From contig NC_031770.1 of the NCBI RefSeq assembly GCF_001522545.3, forward strand, positions 25,635,880 to 25,699,879: a stretch of DNA of 64,000 bases, written 5' to 3'. Below are positions 52,213 to 64,000 of the stretch, piece after piece. Below the pieces are notes generated by a model. That model had not been told where the DNA came from. It did not search any database and was given only the letters and a program-made list of their open reading frames with translations. Both the position numbers and the translations under genes were made by a program. Every line of letters begins with the position of its first letter. The stretch's first letter is position 1. This stretch comes from Parus major. Its lineage: Eukaryota; Chordata; Aves; Passeriformes; Paridae.

Positions 52213-53726
52213 CTGTGACCAGGGGAGGCCGTGCCCTTGCCCCGCTGCCCCGGCTTTGGCGGTGGGCGGCGAAGCGGAGCGGGCCAGGAGAACAGGGCTG
52301 AAGGGCGCAGATCCCGCTCCTGCCCCGTACGTGTCCCGACTGTGGGGAACAGCCGGCACGGACAGCCCTGGCAGCCGCTTGGTTCCGCGGCATCGGGGGA
52401 TACGGATAAAGGGTCAGAGTGATGCTGTTCGGTTGTCGGGTCGGGCCTTCCTCGAGGATGTCACAACCTCAGTCTCTGGTAATGCCCCGTCACGCAACTC
52501 TCCAGTGACAGAACTGGGACCATATTCAGGCACTTTGGAATAAACGCATGACACTGAACCAGAGGTGCTCAGTCACCTGCACCCCTCGCGGCAGGACTCC
52601 AGGTGTGCAGGGACAGATGTCTCACCCACGGTTGACTGACTGGCCGTGCACCTTCGCCACGTCCTTGTGAAGGACAGCGTGTCCACCCGCTGCCGGGGAG
52701 GCCACTTCCCCCCGGGGCACCTGCCGCCGGCGTTTCCGAAGCACCGGTCAAAAGCCGGGCCTCGCACCGGGGAGAACAGATGCTCACCTTCCGGAGAAGG
52801 TGGGAAAGAAAGGGAAAAAAAGTGGGGAGTGGGATCAGATATCCCGTCAGAGCCTGCCCGCTCTGTGTTCAGCTCCGTAGGTAGGGTGGTCGGGGTTCGG
52901 GGTTCGGAACGATGAAACCTTTACCGCTGAAGTGCTCTCTGATCTAGTTCCCTGCTCTCTCCCTCTCCCTCCAGCACGTCTACATCTCTTTGCAGCGGCG
53001 CGGCTGGGAGTACCTCTGCCCGGACCCAAACTCCCGCACAACTAGAAATCGCTCTTCCAATATGATTTATTGGAATTTGTCCAACTTCGCAAAAAATTGT
53101 AGACTTGATAAAGTCCCTTTTTAAAACTCTTCGCACACCCCGGGTTTTTTTCTTCCTCCCTGTTGCCAGCCAGGCTTGCCTGGGTTGACACCCAGACGAG
53201 CTCCTGACAGTCACTTTTCAGACTGAGATGTTCGTCTCACACTCATTAGCTCCAAATGCTACCTCGGTTTTCACGCTGCAGCCTATTTTTGGAGAGCAGG
53301 GCAGCGCAAATGAATATTTCTGCTGAAGGTAGCTTTCAACGGATTCTTTACAAAATCTATTCCCCCTTCCTCCCTCCCACCCCCTGGGTACACACGCACC
53401 ATACCGAGGTTTGCATTTTTCATGGCGGGACAAGTAAGTCTATAAAAGGCATGTTTGTTTTTCCTGGCTGTTTCAAATATGTATTTCCTGGAGGACTTCG
53501 TATCTGATGGGGTCATCAGAAGCACATATGTGATTTTCATCTTTCCAAGTGATTTTCCTTTCCTACCTTTCCTTACATTTTACCTGTCTGTCCACCTTAT
53601 TTTTCACTAAACTAGCCTCTCCGTCCCAGACTCTTGGTTAGGTCTCAATTTGTTTCGGTGTGTCTGACTGGGTCTTCTTGGTTTTGTTTGTTTGTGTTTT
53701 GTTTTTGACGTTGTTTGATTCTTTGC

Positions 53727-53752
53727 TTTTTTTTTTTTTTTTTGGGGGGGGG
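53727..53752. repeat. T17 followed by G9
   Basis: A homopolymer T run directly joined to a homopolymer G run, at the end of a T/G-rich tract that starts near 53680. Confidence 0.9.
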
Positions 53753-55144
53753 AGGTAGTTTTTAAAAGTAGGGTTTTTTTTCCCTACACAGCTTGGGCTG
53801 GTGTTGGTCTGCCAGCCAGCTGCACACCGGGACTCTGCATAAAGGCGGATCTGATATTTAGAGCAGGAGATTGAGCGTTCTTACTCAAACCCGAAAAAAA
53901 ACCCAAAGTCATGCTAATAAACAACCCCCGCCTCCCGTTTATTTTAATGGTAAGGAGATGGACCTCCCGAGAAAGGAGGCGCCTCCTCAGTGCATGGAGG
54001 GGAAACTTTGAGCACCGCTCCCCGCAGCAAAATAGGAAGGTCATCCCACAGCCCAGCTCTGAGGTTTATGTATTTTTTCTAAATCCCAGAGCTACTCTCC
54101 TTCAGACAAAACCCTCACCTTTTCCTTGTGTACTGAAGCACTGAAAGTTCCCTTCAGTATATTTTTCTTGGCTGCCTGAGCCTCAGCGTTTTGATTCACT
54201 AAGCAGAAGTTAAAGAACTCTGCAGTAAGGGCCGGTGCCCGGTGTTTTCATCGCCACCCCCCTACATTATTTGTCATGCTCAAGTGAGGGTTTGTTCAAG
54301 GCAAAAGCCTGCTCATACTGGGCTGCATTTGTTTCTCCTAAAGAAGGCAAGAGATTTTGTTTCCGGGTCTGGTAACAGGAGCCCCAGTGCCTTACACAAA
54401 CATCGCTGGGCAGGCAGGGGCACTCCCAAGACTTTTCATTCCGGGGCTGCAGCAGGCCCCCTCAAACACACTGACATGTTGGTTAGGCCCAGAGTCTGCT
54501 GCACCAGGTCTGGGGAGAAGAGGCAAAGTAGCTTTCTCCGGGGTAGATCAGAAAAACATGCCAAGCGGGCGATTTCTCCCGTGTAGATGATGTCGAGTGT
54601 CTCCAAAACAGCTTATATTATCCAAAGGAAAATGCACTCACCCAGCCTTGTAGATAAGAATCCTGATTACCCCCAAGAGCCTGGAAGGGCTCACAGATGG
54701 AACGTGTTCAACCAGCAAGCTCTGGCAAATGGTCTCCTGTTCACAGGAAAGGGTCTTCCTCCTATAGACTTGCTACCTGTCCCCAGAAAAGTGCCGGGGA
54801 TTGTGCCACATCTCCAGTAGCCTGTCGGGATGCTCTCTCATCACATCCATCAGTATTTCCCAATCAGAGTGACGAATTGCACCTTGTCAGGAAGGACAGA
54901 ACTGTTTTCTATCTCAAGTGAGCTATTTCTCTCATGGCTGTCTTCATCACATGTCTGTGAACGCTCAGACAATAAAATACAGCAGAAAAAAAAACCCTCT
55001 GCCCTAGTACACGTGAATATCCAGCACCCTGTTATCTAAAGGAATTACTCCATTTACATTTTGGGACCTGCAAGTGCTGAATACATTGTGTAATTTGGTA
55101 AGATTTTATTTTGAAGTCAAACACTGCATACGTATATATTACAT

Positions 55145-55175
<31 letters not shown>

Positions 55176-55180
55176 CACAC
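55145..55180. repeat. Compound (AC)10(AT)5 microsatellite
   Basis: Ten AC units, five AT units, then a short AC return, followed by GT-rich imperfect sequence to about 55225. Cys-Val-type frames here are artefacts. Confidence 0.9.
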
Positions 55181-56080
55181 GGGTGTGTATGTATACGTAG
55201 GTATGCGTGTGTGCATGCATATATGAGACAGACAGAAAGTGCGGTTCTTCCCAAATTGCCCAAGCTATAGGGGATGTGCTGTGCAGTTTGCCTGCCACGT
55301 CCTGGCCTCAGTCCGAGGGAAGTCAGGAATAAAATCTGCCGGAACAGAACCGGCATCTTTTTATTTATGCCCCAAAACCGATGTGGGTACCCCAGGAACC
55401 CTGAGATATGTCCCGTGTAACCTAATGCTAGTGAATCATAACTAATCTGTTTAAAACCAAGGATTAGTCACATCAGTTTCGGCATATTCCTCTATCGGGA
55501 AATTTTTTTTGTGCGTGGAAAATTGGAAGGATTTGGTCTAATTTACCAAACATCAGTACTAAGGCAAGTACGGTCTGATAAAATGAGTCTTAACATGTTC
55601 GGGGTTTCAGGTTGCATTACACACGTCCCATCTTTGAGCTGTGTGCATCCTTAATGCCAGATTGACCTGCAGAATTTTTTCTTACTGTATGATTTCTGTT
55701 TCTAACCATCTTTAAGTGGCTTCAGCGACTTGCCCTCTTTTAATTCATCCATATATAAGTGATCCTCACTGAAATGTACGTGTTTTCACAGATCCCATTC
55801 TCTCAAAGGGTCTTTCTCACCATGTCAGCTGTTCATTTACTTTTCCCGGTTGAATTCTCCCTCCTCCGTGCAATATGACCTTTAATTAATCACGGAAACC
55901 CCATCCCGTTTTCACGCTGCCTCTTTGAATATTCTCCATCTTGACTTTACTCTTTCTCATTTTTTCCTTTCTCTAGTGGACAAAGCCTGAAGGCTTTATT
56001 TCGGTTTTGAGGCCATGTTTTATTAACCCAGACATTCTGTTTTCCTTCCCAAACTCATTTCTATCTACAAAAATATAAAA

Positions 56081-56102
56081 TAATTAACTAGCCAGTTAAT
56101 TA
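56081..56102. promoter_or_regulatory. Inverted pair of TAATTA homeodomain sites
   Basis: TAATTAACT (56081..56089), AGCC, AGTTAATTA (56094..56102): a perfect 9-bp inverted repeat placing two TAATTA cores in opposite orientation. It could bind a homeodomain dimer. Confidence 0.5.
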
Positions 56103-57464
56103 ATTCTTTTCCATATTACACCACTGTGTGTGTTATTTTATGGGGAGCAGAGATCTTCTGTAGCTCTAGGTAGTAGTGGTTCATCTACCTGCAAAATGTT
56201 TATTTTAAAATAATTAAAATTCATAGCTAAAATTATTAGATGGCTCTCAATGGAAATAATAGGATGTTCTATTTAGACCCTAGTGCACGTAAGGCCCCAC
56301 TGGTATGCTCCCACAGCGCAGGCATCAGCCACATTATCTCTGCTGCTGAAAAAAATCACCCCAAACCACAGAAGCGGGGGAAACATAAACCCGAATACAC
56401 CACCTTGTCTCCGACAAAATATTGCATCCCGCTGCACCCCAGCATTACGAGAAAACTGGATTTATAACCGCGACTAAGGGAGAGCTTTTTTCCGGAGACC
56501 GAACCCCCCCATTACCGACATTCATACATTCCCTTCTACAGACTTTTAGAGGGACCTCAGAGAAATGTGCTTTTAGCGGACACCCGCAAACGCGCAGAGG
56601 CGCTAATCCAGACCCAGATTACATCAAATTAGGACACTGCCCACACAATACTCCCACTGATTGAAATTTCAGCCAGCATCTGAAACCCGGACATGATCTT
56701 TGCTGATCTACACATATTTCTATCCCGCTTGAAGTCATATCGTTTTCTCGGTTTATTTTTCACAAGAAAATAATTCAAAAGAAGATTTTAGAAGACCAGA
56801 AATGAAGTATGAAACCGTTTGCGAGTTCTGAGAACATTTTAAGCACTTAACACATTCGCCTTCTAGCAAAGACGGACAGCGAAGGTGCAAGCTGCAAGAG
56901 TCCTGAGCTCTTTCAGTGGGGCAGACTGGCACGCAACCTGCCTGGCTCTTTTGCCACCAGGTGCTTATAGAAAAGGAAATTAAAAAGAAAGTAAGAAAGA
57001 AAAAGGAGTGGAATAAAGAAATCCCTTTCCCAGCATCCCGCAGGAGCCGGAAAGGCGTTTGCAGCACAGCCGTGCTGGACCCTCGGGTTGGGGGTGGTGG
57101 GGGAGAGCGGGCGGCTTTTTGCCGTGGCAGGACAACGGGGCAGAAAAGCGCTCAGCCTGTACGGCCGTGCCGTCGGGGAGCAGGTGGGCGACCTCTCCGC
57201 TTCCCTCAGGGCCCGCACCGCCCGTCCTTCCCCGTGCCCTTGGCCCTCCGCTCCCGCAGGACGACTCGAGATGTCCCCGGCGCTCAGAGCTTCCCCGGAC
57301 CGGGCCGGCAAGGGCCCCGATGTGCCGGGCCAAACGGGGCAGGGTGGCGGGGCTCTGACCGCCCGACACCGCCTTCCCCGGCGTCCCCACCAGGATTGCC
57401 CCTCTGCTCCGCTCAGGACTGAGCCCGAAAACACCCCGCGGGCGAGTGAAGCAGCCATACTCCG

Positions 57465-58349
57465 ACTTAGATTTCTAAATTTTATTATAAAATAAAAGCA
57501 GAAATATTTTCCAAAGAATGTATTCACATAATATAAACAATAAACAAAACTAAAGTGAGCGACTTGCGGTTGATACTGTCGTTTAGGTCTAAACTTGAGC
57601 AGCAATTCCTGTTTTCTTTTTAAAGCCCGCTCCAGCCCCCAATGCACACCGAGGGAAAATCTACCTCTGCCTTCCTTCGTGCCGGAGCCGGGCCATCACT
57701 TCCTTTCCCACCCAGCAAATGGCGAAAGCACCACATGGACAAGGCCAAAGAAGCTGTCTCTCTGCATAGCATCAGCTACAAGAAGGTTACAGAGTCTGCC
57801 TAGAGCGCGTGTTGCTGCTATATCTTGACTACAACTTTTGTATTTTTAGTTGAAATTGTACATCGTACATCTGCCACGGATACATAACTACAATAGGATA
57901 ACGGGAGCGATGTGTAACTTTCAAACAGGCAAGAGCAGCCTTGCATTCCCCTTTCTTCCCCACCCCCCGAAAAAATAAAAATATTACAGTGTGCCTCTTC
58001 CCACACAGACCGGCCCGATCGAGTGACACCACTGAGGGATTTGTGAAGTTAAGGCTGAAATGAGCTGCTGCACCGATCAGCCTTACAGCCTGCCGTGGAA
58101 ATCACGGCTCCTGTCCAACAGTCCTTACTCGCCTGAAAACGCCTGTAAGCAACCCTTAAGGCTTTTCGCAACATCAGCTACCCGCAGCGGAGTCCACTGC
58201 CTTGCAAACCTGCAGCCAGCCTGCTGCCAAAGGGCACAATACATCCATTAAGGTGTTTGTCATTGCTTTCCAAGTCCCTCGTAAGATTAAGGAAAAAAAA
58301 AAATTGAGTAAAGGAGGTCTGGCGCGAAGGAGGGAGCGTGTACATGGTT
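57465..58349 (-). other. SIX2: SIX2 3' untranslated region (predicted extent)
   Basis: The region from the TAA to just past the only good minus-strand AATAAA downstream (57486..57481). This predicts a 3' UTR of roughly 880-890 nt, a plausible length for SIX2. It is AT-rich next to the stop and again near the poly(A) signal. The exact cleavage site cannot be read from sequence. Confidence 0.6.
57481..57486 (-). terminator. SIX2: SIX2 polyadenylation signal AATAAA
   Basis: TTTATT on the plus strand reads AATAAA on the SIX2 strand, about 865 nt past the stop codon. It is the first canonical hexamer found downstream of the gene. Cleavage would be expected near 57460..57470. Confidence 0.6.
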
Positions 58350-58653
58350 TTAAGAGCCCAGATCGACCAAGTTAGATGACATGGGGTTGAGAATGGAGTC
58401 CTGCAAGCTGTGGTGGTGCATGGAATCGGCGCTGGGCACGGGGATGGCGCTGGGGCCCTGGGGGTGGCCCAGGCTGTGAAGGGGCTGCAGCCCGGGGTTG
58501 GAACTGAGCAGCAGCGCGGGGCTGGAGGAGGTGTGATCCGGGGTCCCTGACGGCGTCTTCTCGTCCTCTGAGCTCCCCAGAACTGTCTTATTCCCGTTCA
58601 TTGACGCCGAGAGCGGATTGTGGCTGTTGGAGTTGGAATTCTCGTTGTTTTCC
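58350..58653 (-). CDS. SIX2: SIX2 coding exon 2 (C-terminal activation region)
   Basis: Second and last coding exon. It completes Arg187 and encodes residues 188-287, then TAA at 58352..58350. The acceptor is TTTCCTATAG followed by G GAA AAC AAC. The segment is Asn/Ser-rich at first, then has the SIX2-type [14 protein letters not shown] stretch, a Pro/Leu/Ser/His-rich middle, and the conserved end [18 protein letters not shown]. This C-terminus differs from SIX1 and settles the paralogue. The joined product is 287 residues, against about 291 in human SIX2 as I recall; the shortfall lies in the Pro/Gly/His-rich linker. No frameshift or early stop is seen. Confidence 0.96.
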
Positions 58654-62358
<3,705 letters not shown>

Positions 62359-62379
62359 AATAATATTATTCTAAGCTGG

Positions 62380-62620
62380 CATGAAAAGTGATTATCCGCG
62401 CTGTGATTGGTCCGGTTATCTGACCCGGGGACTGCCAGGAGAAGACAATAGTTTTAGTCAAATTATTTGCCATGGTGACGCTGTCAATCATGGGTAACCC
62501 GATCTGTTTTGAGGTGGCTCCCCGGCTGAGTTGACAGATTGCTCAGATCCACTCAGAGGCGGCCCTGCGAGCTGAGATATTAGCTAGCGAGGGAGAAATT
62601 TCCGTCGTGATTGACGCTGC
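62380..62620 (-). promoter_or_regulatory. SIX2: SIX2 proximal promoter with PBX/MEIS and CCAAT motifs
   Basis: A block that looks like conserved regulatory DNA, lying beyond the T tract. On the SIX2 strand it has a CCAAT box (62410..62406), a perfect composite PBX/MEIS site TGATTGACAG (62490..62481), and two further motifs on the plus strand: TTGACAG (62531..62537) and TGATTGAC (62608..62615). SIX2 is a known HOX target in branchial arch and kidney mesenchyme, and HOX proteins bind with PBX/MEIS. Motifs are seen; occupancy is inferred. Confidence 0.6.
62481..62490 (-). promoter_or_regulatory. PBX/MEIS composite site TGATTGACAG
   Basis: An exact match to the classical decameric PBX plus MEIS/PREP heterodimer site, read on the SIX2 strand, about 270 bp upstream of the predicted start. 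Confidence 0.6.
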
Positions 62621-64000
62621 AGGCGCCCGTCGGGGGAGAGGGGGAGCGCGCAGCCCGGGCCCCTGCTCCTCGCCGCAGGGCACTGCTGCGCGGCGGGACG
62701 GAGCCGCCGTCCCGGTCGGGCCCCGCCGCCCCGTCTGGATCCCGCAGCCCCATCCCGGCCCCGCCGCTCCGGATAGCGGGCTCTGCCGTCCTTGGCATCC
62801 GCGGCTGCGGTGGGGAGAAAAGCCCGTCTCCGGCCCTTGCAGAAAAATTTCTTTCTAAAAGCGCTCCCTTATAGCTCTCTCCCTGACGTCCAGTAATGAC
62901 TGCTGGAGAGTTTTATAAGGAAGGGGCCTCTCATGTACAATGGAGACCCTGTTCGCGACCTGGGATCCCATTACACGCTTCTCGTACCTGCCCGGGAGCG
63001 AGAAGAAGGCACGATGATACGGGGCCGGAGGGGGATTGCCTCTCCATGAATCTCCGGCCGTACCCAACCATGCTCCGGAGTGAAGAGTGCTGGCATTTAT
63101 GATCACTGAATGCCGGACATTTATTTCCACTTAATTTCCAGAACGTGTCGGGGTGTTTCATCCAGGAGAGGAACACGTGTAAAAGTCAGAAACATTTCGA
63201 TTGATTAAACGAACCCTTATCACCCATGCGTGTCCTTTGCACACCGCATTTTAAGTTTACCGACTCTGCGGGCAGGGACCCGCATCATTTCTAGTCCCTT
63301 GTCGGCCTACACAAAGTGAAAGGCGAGGGAGAAAGGTTGTGCAAACTGCAAGGTCGAGGGAAAGGGTGCGATGAACGGGTGAAGGGAGCCGCGGTGCCTC
63401 CTCAGGAGCGGCGCACGGGGTGGCGGCCAAGTTGGACCGCCGGGGCGGAGGCTGGCGCCGGAGATCGCCCAGGTGAGGGCAGTCGGGAGGAGCCTCCCGG
63501 CCACAAACTCAGGCTAGTTTCCATGGCCTGTTATGGTCCCCTTTTGCTGAGAAATAATAATTAATCCCACAAGCTCTTTCTACGGTATTTGCAGTCCTGA
63601 CAGGAGAGATCTCTGCAATTGTGGGTTCCTGCCACGGTACCTTTTTAGCCTCCCCGGCGCGTCAGGGATTTAGCCAAGCCACAAGAGACCGGACTGCGGC
63701 TCCCCGCCTCGCAGCCTGAACCTCCGTGGCCGACGGCCCGAGCCTCCGTGCCGGCCCGGGCGGGCGCAGCGGCCGTCCCCGGGGGAAGGCGAGGCTGGGG
63801 CGGCGGCGCGCAGCCCGGCGGCTCCCGGCGGCGGCGGCTCCCGGCGAGGAGCCGCGCCAGGGCTGCGGCCGGGGGAAATGCGCGGGGGAGGGAGGCAGGA
63901 GGAAGAGGAGGAGGAAGAGGGCGGGGTAGGGGGCAGCGGATCAACCGTGTCCATCTCCCAGCATGTCCGAACGCCTTTGCATGTCCGCGGCGTACGCCCG
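62600..64000. other. SIX2 upstream region, CpG-rich blocks and candidate enhancer
   Basis: CpG-rich at about 62620..62850 and 63650..63960. Between them an AT-richer stretch (62870..63300) has enhancer-like words, including TTCGATTGATTAAACGAA near 63196..63213. A combined homeodomain/OTX-type TAATTAATCC is at 63558..63567. Frames here lack domains. No second gene is seen upstream of SIX2 within the window. Confidence 0.4.

Larger units (their letters stand above)
49080..52900. other. CpG-rich region on SIX2 side, no gene
   Basis: A series of CpG-rich blocks (about 49080..49680, 49850..50500, 50970..51260, 52010..52430 and 52560..52900) separated by AT-rich, enhancer-like pieces such as 50570..50760 (CCATTAAATCATTCC, GAGATTAAATG). 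Many long frames on both strands show no domain and shift with base composition. It mirrors the CpG-rich left compartment. Confidence 0.5.
53000..57460. other. Mixed intergenic DNA downstream of SIX2
   Basis: Mostly moderate-to-low CpG with enhancer-like AT-rich stretches at 53040..53560 and 55500..56260. It holds a T17-G9 run (53727..53752), a compound AC/AT repeat (55145..55180), a paired-homeodomain inverted repeat (56081..56102) and a CpG-rich block at 57030..57450 just past the SIX2 poly(A) site. A forward CTCF-like word (CCACCAGGTGCT, 10 of 12) is at 56954..56965. No gene is supported. Confidence 0.4.

Noticed and set aside
49272..52915. Long frames on both strands in the right CpG-rich region
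   Set aside because: Same reasoning; none shows recognisable protein features.
56954..56965. CTCF-like word CCACCAGGTGCT (10 of 12)
   Set aside because: Lacks the final GGC of the core; kept only as a remark in the region entry.

Overview
The window is vertebrate nuclear DNA, most likely from a bird. The only protein-coding gene I can support is SIX2, a SIX-class homeobox transcription factor, on the minus strand at the right end. Two coding exons (61263..61822 and 58350..58653) join with canonical GT/AG sites into a 287-residue product, and many paralogue-diagnostic residues match SIX2 rather than SIX1. The avian guess rests on intense CpG-rich islands, very low interspersed-repeat content, and a SIX2 with a spliced two-exon vertebrate layout; the species is not determined. 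There is one 74-base assembly gap (710..783).

In other vertebrates SIX3 and SIX2 are neighbours with their 3' ends facing each other across roughly 60 kb. No SIX3 exon is visible, so bases 1..57.4 kb are best read as the SIX3-SIX2 intergenic regulatory desert, with SIX3 probably just off the left edge (inference).

The layout falls into compartments. Bases 1..10.7 kb hold repeated CpG-rich blocks alternating with AT-rich stretches that resemble conserved non-coding elements. Bases 10.7..49 kb are CpG-poor and AT-rich with almost no CpG islands. The exception is one isolated CpG-rich block at about 42.4..42.67 kb. Bases 49..53 kb are CpG-rich again; 53..57 kb are mixed; 57.4..62.3 kb are the SIX2 transcription unit; 62.4..64 kb are its promoter and upstream region.

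The most interesting signal is regulatory. Two sequences match the CTCF core in all 12 positions. One is reverse-oriented at 12409..12420, near the edge of the left CpG-rich compartment. The other is forward-oriented at 42490..42501, inside the isolated CpG island. They point away from each other, the arrangement described for the ancestral topological border in Six clusters. This sequence alone therefore predicts an insulating border separating a SIX3 domain from a SIX2 domain.

Other notable items are a PBX/MEIS site cluster in the SIX2 proximal promoter, small upstream ORFs in the predicted SIX2 leader, a tandem pair of perfect hairpins at 22904..22975, several other perfect inverted repeats with homeodomain-type half-sites, and a hexanucleotide microsatellite that changes its unit in blocks along its length. 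Nearly all other open frames are chance frames in GC-rich DNA or in simple repeats.
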